A stretch of DNA of 64,000 nt from contig JAGASD010000011.1 in the NCBI GenBank assembly GCA_017621885.1, forward strand, positions 1 through 64,000, written 5' to 3'. Shown in pieces: positions 25,060 through 35,299 of this stretch. Source of the DNA: Clostridia bacterium (lineage in GTDB: Bacteria; Bacillota; Clostridia; Oscillospirales; Acutalibacteraceae). The position numbers and the translations under genes were made by a program. The stretch's first letter is position 1. Each line of letters opens with the position of its first letter. The notes below the pieces were generated by a model. That model did no database searches, was not told the origin of the DNA, and saw nothing but the letters and a program-made list of their open reading frames with translations.

Positions 25060-25610
25060 AAGCCGGTTTGCGTATTTCTGTCCTTTTTACGGTAGCTTAA
25101 GAATATGTAAGCATCAAAAGCTGCGCGCACGCGCTTTGCCATTTCATCACTGATAAGTATTGCTTCAAGATGCTTTTTCAGCTTCTCTTTATATGAAATT
25201 TCAGTTGGGTCAGTACTGTAAGGGTTAAGAAACTGCAATTCACCGAATTTATCGGGTTTTGAATACAACTCATCAAGCCCTGACTCCATCATAATCGGTA
25301 AAACAGGGATGTGTTTTTCCATAGCGTAACGGAAATCCTCATCCATTGCGCGGTTTGGAGTTGTAAGGAGTTTAAAAGTAACGGGAATAACAAAAAGGTT
25401 GTTTCTGCCAAGGTCAGTTTCCTTTTCATCCTCAGCAATCGCTTCACACATATCCTCGGTATAATAAATGGCGCAATCGTGGGTTTTGAAAATATCATCA
25501 CAGATTTTCTTGAAACATTTTTCAAAATCATCAGGATGACAAGTAAAGTATACCCTTGTTTTTTTGCCAATATCCAAGTGATTTTTAGTTTCAATCTTAA
25601 TGTTTGCCAT
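25056..25610 (-). CDS. TIR-TPR segment 1: N-terminal TIR-like domain and start of second TIR
   Basis: 184 codons from ATG 25610. Residues about 15-135 form a TIR/SEFIR-like alpha/beta domain (KTRVYFTCHPDDFEKCF, AIYYTEDM, NLFVIPVTFKLLTTPNRAMD, IPVLPIMM). Residues about 168-178, DAYIFLSYRKKDR, are the first strand of a second TIR domain, which breaks off at a frameshift in the A3 run 25075-25077. Adding one A gives the expected RKYANRLMKLIHSNP and leads into segment 2. If made alone, the product would be a single TIR-like module. The ribosome binding site is weak. Confidence 0.75.
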   Translation of the reverse strand: MANIKIETKNHLDIGKKTRVYFTCHPDDFEKCFKKICDDIFKTHDCAIYYTEDMCEAIAEDEKETDLGRNNLFVIPVTFKLLTTPNRAMDEDFRYAMEKHIPVLPIMMESGLDELYSKPDKFGELQFLNPYSTDPTEISYKEKLKKHLEAILISDEMAKRVRAAFDAYIFLSYRKKDRNTQTGL

Positions 25611-25743
25611 AATTTTTTCTCATTTAAATTAAACGCTTTGCTGTTGTTTACAAGGATATTATAAAACTCATTTTTGTTGCATTTACAGGGGGGTACAATA
25701 ATGCGTAAGACATAACGCAAAGCCCGACTTTAAAATCCGCAGA

Positions 25744-26457
25744 TTAAAAAAGCTCAAATATCATACAAACAAACGGAACAAACACAAGTCCCGGAAGAAG
25801 GTCGGCCACCTTTATTTTTGTTATATTCAAAAGATTCAGTCCCAATGCAGTAATCATTACAGACCCTGCACAAACAAGCTCAGCTATGGCAAAATCACTC
25901 AAAAACGAACCCAAAAGCATTGAGAGTGCAACAAGCATCCCCTGAAAAACAAAAACGAACGCTGCCGCAAACACAACACCCACTCCAAGGCTTGCCGCAA
26001 GCATTGCAGAGGAAATCAAATCAAGAACAGATTTTGTGTAAAGCATCTGATTGTCGCCTGAAATACCTGCATTCATTGAGCCAACAATTGTCATTGCACC
26101 AACACAAAAAAGGAGCGACGCCGTGACAAAGCCTTGAGAAAAGGTTGATTTTTCGGAATCAGCTTTTTTATTTTTCTTCTGAAGCTTGTCGCCTAAAGAC
26201 ACAAGCTTGCCGTCGATATTCAAAAGAGTACCAACAATAGCGCCGAGCACAAGGGAAATTATCATAACAAGCTGATTTTCACCCTTGATTATTCCTCCGA
26301 TACCGATTGCAACCGTACAAAGACCAATTGCAGTCATAACCGCACTTGTTAATTTTTCGGGGATTTGCTTTTTCAGAAGAAGCCCTACGGAGCTTCCTAT
26401 AATTACTGTTGCGGTATTTACAAATACACCGCTGAATTTTATTAACACTTCAGGCAT
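25744..26457 (-). CDS. DUF554 family membrane protein
   Basis: A 237-residue polytopic protein of the DUF554 (YdfK/YqgA) family, with about six to seven membrane segments and the typical start FSGVFVNTATVIIGSSVGLLL; GAMTIVGSMNAG and TKSVLDLISSAMLAA are further family-like stretches. Function is unknown; transport is likely. I chose ATG 26457 because GGAGGT lies 7 bases before it. It overlaps the end of the rluA-like gene by 8 bp and is last in a three-gene operon with the phosphate cotransporter. Confidence 0.9.
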   Translation of the reverse strand: MPEVLIKFSGVFVNTATVIIGSSVGLLLKKQIPEKLTSAVMTAIGLCTVAIGIGGIIKGENQLVMIISLVLGAIVGTLLNIDGKLVSLGDKLQKKNKKADSEKSTFSQGFVTASLLFCVGAMTIVGSMNAGISGDNQMLYTKSVLDLISSAMLAASLGVGVVFAAAFVFVFQGMLVALSMLLGSFLSDFAIAELVCAGSVMITALGLNLLNITKIKVADLLPGLVFVPFVCMIFELF

Positions 26458-27121
26458 TTTTCTTACCTCCGAACAAGCTCCATGGATATTCATTAAAATC
26501 CGGAGCGGATTCAAAACACATTTTTTCGTTTGTTACGGGATGAGTAAAGGTTATTCTGCAGGAATGAAGCGCAATATCCTTACCCTCTCCATCTTTACTA
26601 CCGTATTTTCTGTCACCCGTAAGGGGCATTTTTCTTGAAGAAAACTGCACTCTTATCTGGTGAGTTCTCCCTGTATGAAGAAGCACCCGAACCATTGCTT
26701 TGTTTTCTGTTTTATCAAGAAGCTCGTATTCAAGCGAGGCCTCGCGCACGCCCTTACGCATTCTTTTCACAACGTAAGAACGATTCTTTTTTGAATCCTT
26801 AAAAAGCAAATCTTTATATACACCTTTATCTTCTTCGGGAATGCCGTCTGTAACAGCCAGATATTCCTTGAAAAATCTACCCTCGGCAATATCCCTTGAA
26901 AGAGCACCTGCGCTTTGTTTATTGTCCGCAAAAACCATTACACCGCCCACATTTCTGTCAAGACGGTGTAAAAGATGCACGGGTTTTCCTTTATAATCAC
27001 TGAGAATACCAACAATCCCCTTTTCACCGTTCAGGGCATCCTCACTGAGAATACCCTTTGGCTTTTCAAGGACGATTATATCGCTATCCTCATACAAAAT
27101 TTTCAAATCAATATTATGCAT
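26450..27121 (-). CDS. RluA-family RNA pseudouridine synthase
   Basis: A 223-residue pseudouridine synthase. The catalytic motif HRLDRNVGGVMVFA carries the Asp near residue 56; other family blocks are VLEKPKGILS, FFKEYLAV, VLLHTGRTHQIRVQ and PLTGDRKYG. There is no S4 domain, as in the short RluA/TruC-like members. It converts uridines in rRNA or tRNA; which site cannot be told. ATG 27121 is chosen because upstream codons overlap the transporter gene and the family N terminus begins here. It overlaps its neighbours by 8 bp on both sides. Confidence 0.92.
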   Translation of the reverse strand: MHNIDLKILYEDSDIIVLEKPKGILSEDALNGEKGIVGILSDYKGKPVHLLHRLDRNVGGVMVFADNKQSAGALSRDIAEGRFFKEYLAVTDGIPEEDKGVYKDLLFKDSKKNRSYVVKRMRKGVREASLEYELLDKTENKAMVRVLLHTGRTHQIRVQFSSRKMPLTGDRKYGSKDGEGKDIALHSCRITFTHPVTNEKMCFESAPDFNEYPWSLFGGKKNA

Positions 27122-28880
27122 GAAGGTCATACTTTCTGTTATATTCATCAAAAACCTTATTAAACGATTCGTCACCGTATTTAACAGTGTTAAGATAGTG
27201 GTGAGTATCAAAAGAATCGTTACGAGCCTCTATTGTTGCAACAGCAATGTTTGAGCAGTGATCGGAAATTCTCTTACAGTTTGTAAGAAGGTCAGAAAGC
27301 ACAAAGCCCATTTGTATTGTACAATCACCTCGCTGAAGTCTTTCAATGTGATGTGATTTGATTTCTGCGGTAATTCTGTCAATCACCTGCTCAAGAGGCT
27401 CAACCTTTGAAGCAAGCTCGTAATCGTTTTTCTCATAAACAAGTGTTGTTGTAATAACAATTTCGGTAATTGCATCAACAAGCACGGCAATTTCATGCTG
27501 TGCATTTGTTGAGAAGCTGATACCTTTATCCTTTATTTCAAGGGCAACCTTCTGAAGTCCCTTTGCATGGTCACCCAATCTTTCAAAATCACCGATTGTA
27601 TGAAGCATTCTTGCAACGGTTCTTGCATCCGCATTTGAAAGTGATTGCTCCGACATTTTAACAAGGTAAGTACCTAAGTTATCCTCATAAAGGTCAAGAA
27701 TCTTTTCATTGTCGCACACTTTTTTTGCAATGTCCTTATCATAACCTTTAACGAGCTTGAGCGCACCGAGAACGGTATCCTTTGCAAGAAGAGCCATTTT
27801 TACAGTATGGTTATCGCACTCCATAACCGCAATAGTCGGTGAGTTAAGAAGTCTTTCATCAAGATAAACAGCTCTTGAAGGTACATCGCCCTCTTCTTCT
27901 GCCTTTTCTTTAACCATTTTTTCGCAAAGCCTTGCAATAAACTTAGCAAAAGGCATAAGAACAACAACAGTTGCAATATTGAAAACTGAATGAATAATCG
28001 CAATTGAAACGGGATTAACCTTTAAAGCATCTGTAGGAAGAGAAAGAAGCTTTACACCGAGAAGGTATACAGGTAAAACAATTATCATTCCGAAAACGTT
28101 TATAAGAAGCTGTGAAAGGGCAACACGCTTCGCCTTTGCACCGGCACCGATACTTGAAATAAGGCCCGTTGCACAAGTACCGATATTCTGACCTATAACA
28201 ATGGGAACTGCAATATTGTAAGTAATTGCACCTGTAAGAGAGAGTGCCTGTAAAATACCGACAGATGCGGATGAAGATTGGATAACCGCAGTAACAAGTG
28301 CGCCTACAAGCACGGCTAAAACGGGATTGGAGAATTTAACAAACAATTCACCGAACCAGGGTTCTCCTGCAAGGCTTTCAACAGAGCCCGACATAATATC
28401 CATACCGTAAATAAGCACGGTAAAGCCGATAAAAATAGCACCGAGGGTTTTCTTTTTATCGCTTTTTGCAGCCATTGTAAACGCTGTACCGATTACGGCA
28501 AGAACGGGTGCAAAATTCTGCGGCTTAAAAAGCTGAACAATTAACGAAGAGCTTTCAAGACCCGCTAAGGATAAAAGCCACGCTGTAACCGTTGTTCCTA
28601 TATTTGCACCGAAAAGCACGGAAATTGTGCTTTGAAAGCTCATAAGTCCTGAGTTTACAAGACCGACAAGAATAACGGTTGTTGCTGATGACGACTGAAT
28701 GAGAGCTGTAATCACAAGACCCATAAGTACGCCTATAATAGGCTTATCCGTCATTTTTTTCAATATTATTTCAAGCTTACCGCCTGCTAATTTTTCAAGT
28801 CCGTTTGACATTGTGCTCATACCGAAAAGGAAGAACACAAGACCTGCGCATAATTTTAATACAATTCCTGAAACACCCAT
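27114..28880 (-). CDS. Na/Pi cotransporter family protein with PhoU-like domain
   Basis: A 588-residue NptA/YjbB-type transporter. Two inverted repeats with the signatures ALIQSSSATTV and AVIQSSSASVG form the Na+-phosphate pathway across about eight membrane segments (1-340). The C-terminal part (about 360-570) has two PhoU-like helical bundles. Bacterial members move phosphate with Na+. ATG 28880 follows GGAG with 7 bases. It is the first gene of the operon with rluA-like and DUF554 genes. Confidence 0.93.
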   Translation of the reverse strand: MGVSGIVLKLCAGLVFFLFGMSTMSNGLEKLAGGKLEIILKKMTDKPIIGVLMGLVITALIQSSSATTVILVGLVNSGLMSFQSTISVLFGANIGTTVTAWLLSLAGLESSSLIVQLFKPQNFAPVLAVIGTAFTMAAKSDKKKTLGAIFIGFTVLIYGMDIMSGSVESLAGEPWFGELFVKFSNPVLAVLVGALVTAVIQSSSASVGILQALSLTGAITYNIAVPIVIGQNIGTCATGLISSIGAGAKAKRVALSQLLINVFGMIIVLPVYLLGVKLLSLPTDALKVNPVSIAIIHSVFNIATVVVLMPFAKFIARLCEKMVKEKAEEEGDVPSRAVYLDERLLNSPTIAVMECDNHTVKMALLAKDTVLGALKLVKGYDKDIAKKVCDNEKILDLYEDNLGTYLVKMSEQSLSNADARTVARMLHTIGDFERLGDHAKGLQKVALEIKDKGISFSTNAQHEIAVLVDAITEIVITTTLVYEKNDYELASKVEPLEQVIDRITAEIKSHHIERLQRGDCTIQMGFVLSDLLTNCKRISDHCSNIAVATIEARNDSFDTHHYLNTVKYGDESFNKVFDEYNRKYDLHA

Positions 28881-28896
28881 ATTTTTTCTCCTTTTT

Positions 28897-28917
28897 AACG
28901 ACACCTCGTCCGTCGTT
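28897..28917. repeat. Inverted repeat in the Na/Pi gene leader
   Basis: AACGAC (28897-28902) and GTCGTT (28912-28917) flank a 9-base loop just upstream of the ribosome binding site. On the plus strand it is followed by TTTTTCTTTATTTTT, so it looks like a plus-strand terminator facing no gene, or an operator. Confidence 0.45.
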
Positions 28918-29001
28918 TTTCTTTATTTTTAATTCTTTATCAACATTTACGATGTTATCACAATTTTTTTACATCTTCAATATTATTTTAAAATTTTTTA
29001 C

Positions 29002-29035
29002 AAAAAAATAACCTTGCAGAAATTTCCGCAAGGTT
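29002..29035 (-). terminator. Terminator of the PRTase-like gene
   Basis: AACCTTGC (29010-29017) pairs with GCAAGGTT (29028-29035), with further A/T pairs in the loop and a run of seven Ts on the minus strand. Confidence 0.85.
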
Positions 29036-29052
29036 AAGCAATTTTTTTATTA

Positions 29053-29697
29053 TTAAAGCTTTGAAAATCCGTGAGAATTAATAAGCGCGTCAATCTTTCT
29101 TTTTTCTTTACAAAGAGGGCACTCGTGAGCAGGGCAGTTAAAATAACCGTCCAAGTCGTTCGGATTAAATACCGAATTAACCTTGTAGTCACCGCATTTT
29201 TCTGAGGTAGCAAAAATCGATGAAATACCCACCACATTACCTCCGTAGTAGTTAACAGCCTCAATAGCAGACTGTGCCGTAACACCGGATGCAACAGAAA
29301 CCGCAAGCAAAAGTATATGCTTATCCTTAATCATAGGAACAATATTATCACGGAACATCATCTGCGAGCCGTTAGTCATCTCGGGAGTTATAACATAAAC
29401 GGACTGATGAGCGTTTATATTTGCAATTGAATTTTTCGTAAGCTCATTTGCAAGACACGTACCGAGAACCTCAGTACCGTCAAGGCAAAGGATTGTATCA
29501 ATTATTGTGTTTGTGTAATTATAGTTTGAACAAAGAACTTCTGCTACAGCTTTAGCCTCAGAAAGACGAGATTTTTGTGCAGCAACATCAATGTAATAGT
29601 TAGTGTGCGAGTGGTTAGATGCGAAATGCCCCTTAGCAACACGAAGATATACGTTTTTACGTTTTGTTTTAATTTTGTCGATACTGGTTGTAGGCAT
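29053..29697 (-). CDS. Divergent phosphoribosyltransferase-like protein (orotate PRTase-like)
   Basis: A 214-residue protein with a type I PRTase-like layout: a strand with ILCLDGTEVLGTCLANEL, then LLLAVSVASGVTAQSAIEAV where the PRPP-binding loop should be, then NVVGISSIFA. The two adjacent Asp of the usual PRPP motif are replaced by AVS, so PRPP binding is in doubt. The C terminus holds CPAHECPLCKEKRKID, a Cys/His cluster that could bind zinc. Orotate PRTase-like annotation is from memory of similar clostridial proteins. It is a single gene with its own terminator, between the Na/Pi gene and ligA. Confidence 0.6.
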   Translation of the reverse strand: MPTTSIDKIKTKRKNVYLRVAKGHFASNHSHTNYYIDVAAQKSRLSEAKAVAEVLCSNYNYTNTIIDTILCLDGTEVLGTCLANELTKNSIANINAHQSVYVITPEMTNGSQMMFRDNIVPMIKDKHILLLAVSVASGVTAQSAIEAVNYYGGNVVGISSIFATSEKCGDYKVNSVFNPNDLDGYFNCPAHECPLCKEKRKIDALINSHGFSKL

Positions 29698-29785
29698 AAA
29701 AATTCCCCTTTTGTCAAATTATAAATATATTCTATAACAAAATCCGTCTTATTTCTATTGGAGTAATGCATAAAATTTGCGACCG

Positions 29786-31798
<2,013 letters not shown>

Positions 31799-31866
31799 TT
31801 AATCTATTGTACCATAAGTAACAAAAAATGTCGAGAGGTATACCTCTACAATTGCCCTATTGCACA

Positions 31867-31895
31867 TTGACAAATCTATTTTTTATTTCTATAAT
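31867..31895 (+). promoter_or_regulatory. Consensus sigma-A promoter of the chromate transporter pair
   Basis: TTGACA (31867-31872), a 17-nt spacer and TATAAT (31890-31895), a perfect match to consensus, about 57 bases before the first start codon. Confidence 0.85.
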
Positions 31896-31951
31896 TTACT
31901 ACGTTATTATTATGTACATTTAAAACAGACTTAATTTCAATAAAAAGAGGG

Positions 31952-32521
31952 ATGTTTTTGAAAGATAAATTTAAAAATGCCTTAATTCTTTTTGTCACGT
32001 TTCTAAAAATCGGTGCATTCACCTTTGGCGGCGGTTATGCAATGATACCCATTATTGAAAAAGAAATCTGTGAAAAGCATAAATGGCTCAGGGGCGAAGA
32101 AATTCTTGATATTTTTGCAATTGCCGAAAGCACTCCGGGACCCATAGCAATCAACTCCGCAACCTTTGTCGGCTACAAGGTTGCAGGCTTTTTTGGCGCA
32201 TTCTGCGCAACCTTCGGTGTTGTGCTCCCCTCTTTTGTAATAATCTCTGTGATTTCCCTCGTGCTTAAAGAATTCAGCGAATATAAAGCTGTAAAATATG
32301 CCTTCACGGGAATCCGCGCAGGTGTACTTGCTCTCGTAATAAAAGCACTTGTTTCAATGTACAAAAAATGCCCCAAAAGCCTTTTCGGTTACATCCTTAT
32401 GGGTGGCGCATTCATATTATCTGCATTCACCGAAATCAATGTTATTTTCATTATTATCGGTTGTGCAGTAATAGGCCTCGTTTACTCTGCTGTTTTAAGA
32501 AAGCGAGGTAAAGAAATATGA
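31952..32521 (+). CDS. Chromate transporter (ChrA half-protein), first subunit
   Basis: A 189-residue CHR-family protein. It has the family signature [22 protein letters not shown] near the N terminus (about 13-32) and ESTPGPIAINSATFVGYK, with about five membrane segments. Short CHR proteins work as heterodimers, and the second half gene overlaps by 4 bp. The pair may export chromate or another anion; in anaerobes the true substrate is uncertain. ATG 31952 follows a purine-rich site; TTG 31958 is an alternative. Confidence 0.9.
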   Translation: MFLKDKFKNALILFVTFLKIGAFTFGGGYAMIPIIEKEICEKHKWLRGEEILDIFAIAESTPGPIAINSATFVGYKVAGFFGAFCATFGVVLPSFVIISVISLVLKEFSEYKAVKYAFTGIRAGVLALVIKALVSMYKKCPKSLFGYILMGGAFILSAFTEINVIFIIIGCAVIGLVYSAVLRKRGKEI

Positions 32522-33129
32522 GTATATTCCTTGAATTTCTAAAGCTTTTTCTCACATTTTTCAGAATAGGCGCTTTCACATTTGGCGGCGGTTACGCAAT
32601 GCTTCCGCTTATTCAGGATGCTGTACTTCAAAACAAATGGCTTTCGGAAGAAGCAATTGTCAATTTCATTGCCGTGAGCGAAAGCACACCCGGACCGTTT
32701 GCCATAAATATTGCAACATACGTCGGCATGGAACGCGGAAGAGCCCTGCTTGATCTTCCCGGAGGATTTTTAGGTGCGGCTGTTGCTACCCTCGGTGTAG
32801 TTCTTCCGTCTTTTATTGTTATCCTCATTGTTGCAAGAGTATACAAAAAATTCCAAGAAAGCAAAACAGTCAAGGGCTGCATGAACGGTTTAAGACCAAC
32901 GGTTATCGGTCTTATTGCGGCGGCAGTGCTTAATATAGGCACAACCGTTTTCTTCCCCGACGGTTTTTCTTTGTCAGCACTCAATCCGTACAACATAGTG
33001 GTTTCACTTGTAATTGCCGTTATCGGTATTCTGCTTATATTCAAGAAAAAAATCCACCCCATTATTCTTATTTTAATTTCCGCCGCTTTAGGTATCGCGG
33101 CAGGCTTTGCGGGTGAGCTTATCAGATAA
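32518..33129 (+). CDS. Chromate transporter (ChrA half-protein), second subunit
   Basis: A 203-residue CHR-family partner of the preceding gene. It repeats the signature [20 protein letters not shown] and [17 protein letters not shown], and has about six membrane segments with an extra C-terminal pair. The 4-bp overlap and equal size suggest the two form the inverted-topology dimer that longer ChrA proteins contain in one chain. Confidence 0.9.
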   Translation: MSIFLEFLKLFLTFFRIGAFTFGGGYAMLPLIQDAVLQNKWLSEEAIVNFIAVSESTPGPFAINIATYVGMERGRALLDLPGGFLGAAVATLGVVLPSFIVILIVARVYKKFQESKTVKGCMNGLRPTVIGLIAAAVLNIGTTVFFPDGFSLSALNPYNIVVSLVIAVIGILLIFKKKIHPIILILISAALGIAAGFAGELIR

Positions 33130-33152
33130 ATTCTACATTTCAAAGTAAAGGG

Positions 33153-35255
33153 ATGATTAAAATAAAAACCGTAACTGACTATTTCGGATGTGATGTTTTC
33201 TCCGAATCCGTAATGAAAGAGCGTCTTCCTGCCGCAGCTTACGAAGAGCTCAAGCGTACACTCCAGACGGGCCACCGACTTAACATTGACGTTGCAAACA
33301 TAATCGCAAACGCAATGAAGGATTGGGCAATTGAAAAGGGTGCAACGCATTACACACATTGGTTTCAACCTTTAACAGGTGTTACTGCCGAAAAACACGA
33401 CAGCTTTATCACAAACAAAAAAGACGGCAGAGTAATAATGGAGTTTTCGGGGAAAGAGCTTATTCAGGGTGAACCCGATGCATCTTCTTTTCCCTCAGGC
33501 GGACTCAGAGCAACCTTTGAAGCAAGAGGCTACACAGCCTGGGACCCCACGTCATTTGCATTCATTAAAAACGGTGTTCTTTGTATTCCCACCGCTTTCT
33601 GTTCTTACGGCGGTGAAGCACTTGATAAAAAGACCCCTCTCCTCAGATCGATGGAAGCAATCAACAAACAGACTCTGCGCATTCTCAGACTTTTCGGCCA
33701 CGATGAGGTCATTTCCGTTAAAACAACCGTAGGGCCTGAGCAGGAATATTTCCTTGTTGACTGCGACGTTTTCAACAAAAGAAAAGACCTTGTGTATACC
33801 GGCAGGACCCTTTTCGGTGCAATGCCCCCTAAGGGTCAGGAGCTTGACGACCACTATTTCGGTGCAATCAAGCCCCGTGTTCAGGCTTTTATGAAGGACC
33901 TTGACGAGGAATTATGGCGGCTTGGTGTTCTTGCAAAAACAGAGCATAACGAAGCGGCACCCGCACAGCACGAGCTTGCACCCATTTTCACAACAACAAA
34001 TATTGCAACCGATCACAATCAGATTACAATGGAAACAATGCAGAAATGTGCCAAAAAGCACGGTATGATCTGCCTTCTCCACGAAAAACCCTTTGCAGGT
34101 GTTAACGGTAGCGGTAAGCACAACAACTGGTCCATTTCCACAAGCACAAACGTAAATCTTCTTGAACCCGGCGAAACTCCTGCGGAAAATGCGCAGTTTC
34201 TCCTATTCCTTTGTGCAGTTATAAAAGCGGTTGACGATTATCAGGACCTTTTGAGAATTTCAATTGCTTCTGCAGGCAATGACCACCGTCTCGGTGCTCA
34301 GGAAGCACCGCCTGCAATTGTATCAATGTTCCTTGGTGAAGAGCTTACAGCTATTCTTGAATCAATTGAAAACGACGAAGATTACGACAACAAGGAAAAA
34401 GAAGTTCTTAAAGTCGGTGTTCACGTTCTCCCCCGTTTCCCCAAAGATACCACCGACAGAAACAGAACCTCCCCCTTCGCTTTCACGGGTAATAAATTCG
34501 AATTCCGTATGTTGGGTTCATCTGCTTCAGTTGCCGGTCCCAATACAACAATAAACACCGCTGTCGCAGACGTTCTTTCGCAGTTTGCAGACGAGCTTGA
34601 AAATGCCGACAACTTTGAAAGCGCACTTCATGACCTTATCAAAAGAGTCATCAAAAACCATAAGCGCATTATATTCAACGGCAACGGATATGATGATGCG
34701 TGGGTTGAAGAAGCAGAAAAAAGAGGTCTTCTTAATCTTCGAACAACCCCTGACTGCTTACCCTATATGCTCCACGAAAAGAACATTGAGCTTTTCAAGC
34801 GCCACAAGGTTTACAGCGAAGCTGAAATAAAGGCACACTATGAAATCAAAAACGAAAAATACTGCAAATACCTTAACATTGAAGTGCTTACTATGGCAGA
34901 TATGATTAAGAAGGATATTCTTCCTTGTGTCAGCCGTAATATCCATGAGCTTGCAGACACCGTTATTGCAAAGCGCACCGTCAGCAGTAGCATCGACACC
35001 TCTTATGAAGAGCATCTTGTTGAGAAGCTTTCAAATCTTTCCGCAAAGGTTTTCAGCGGGGTTGGTGAACTTGTCGACCTTTCGAAAGAGGTTAAAACAA
35101 TCAAAGAAAGCGATGCCGCCGCAATGTTCTACAAAATGCGTATAATCCCGCTTATGAACACCCTGAGAGAAGCAGTTGATGAAATGGAAACATTGTGTTC
35201 TTCACAGCATTGGTGCTATCCCTCATACGGCGATTTGCTTTTCAGCGTAAGATAA
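33153..35255 (+). CDS. glnN: Type III glutamine synthetase
   Basis: A 700-residue GSIII enzyme, the usual length for this class. Recognisable blocks: THWFQPLTG and [20 protein letters not shown] (GSIII N-terminal region), [11 protein letters not shown] (metal Glu), [27 protein letters not shown] (nucleotide and ammonium site), [16 protein letters not shown] and [18 protein letters not shown]. It joins ammonia and glutamate to glutamine using ATP. GSIII is typical of Clostridia, Bacteroidetes and cyanobacteria. No PII or nitrogen-regulator site is visible next to it. A strong terminator follows. Confidence 0.97.
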   Translation: MIKIKTVTDYFGCDVFSESVMKERLPAAAYEELKRTLQTGHRLNIDVANIIANAMKDWAIEKGATHYTHWFQPLTGVTAEKHDSFITNKKDGRVIMEFSGKELIQGEPDASSFPSGGLRATFEARGYTAWDPTSFAFIKNGVLCIPTAFCSYGGEALDKKTPLLRSMEAINKQTLRILRLFGHDEVISVKTTVGPEQEYFLVDCDVFNKRKDLVYTGRTLFGAMPPKGQELDDHYFGAIKPRVQAFMKDLDEELWRLGVLAKTEHNEAAPAQHELAPIFTTTNIATDHNQITMETMQKCAKKHGMICLLHEKPFAGVNGSGKHNNWSISTSTNVNLLEPGETPAENAQFLLFLCAVIKAVDDYQDLLRISIASAGNDHRLGAQEAPPAIVSMFLGEELTAILESIENDEDYDNKEKEVLKVGVHVLPRFPKDTTDRNRTSPFAFTGNKFEFRMLGSSASVAGPNTTINTAVADVLSQFADELENADNFESALHDLIKRVIKNHKRIIFNGNGYDDAWVEEAEKRGLLNLRTTPDCLPYMLHEKNIELFKRHKVYSEAEIKAHYEIKNEKYCKYLNIEVLTMADMIKKDILPCVSRNIHELADTVIAKRTVSSSIDTSYEEHLVEKLSNLSAKVFSGVGELVDLSKEVKTIKESDAAAMFYKMRIIPLMNTLREAVDEMETLCSSQHWCYPSYGDLLFSVR

Positions 35256-35259
35256 AAAC

Positions 35260-35299
35260 AATCGGACCAACTATTCTTGGTGTTGGTCCGATTATTTTT
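35260..35299. terminator. Terminator between glnN and hflX
   Basis: AATCGGACCAAC (35260-35271) pairs perfectly with GTTGGTCCGATT (35282-35293), then ATTTTTTT on the plus strand. It also lies just past the stop of minus-strand hflX. Confidence 0.92.

Larger units (their letters stand above)
22891..25610 (-). pseudogene. TIR-TIR-TPR protein gene interrupted by three frameshifts
   Basis: Four consecutive minus-strand frames join into one protein of about 905 residues: an N-terminal TIR-like domain, a second TIR domain, a Sel1-like stretch, then about twelve 42-residue TPR units of the kinesin-light-chain type (consensus ALELxEKVYxLRCKxLGEEHPDTL). Each join restores the family sequence by changing one A: at 25075-25077 (A3, one missing), 24272-24276 (A5, one missing) and 23263-23269 (A7, one extra). 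No other damage is seen, so the events are recent. Such TIR-TPR proteins are common in gut Clostridia and are candidates for NAD-cleaving immune or signalling proteins. The gene may be decaying, phase-variable or wrongly assembled. Confidence 0.85.

Noticed and set aside
22891-25610. Plain sequencing error as the full explanation of the frameshifts
   Set aside because: Other long genes, including ones rich in A tracts, are intact; still listed as the main alternative to test with reads.
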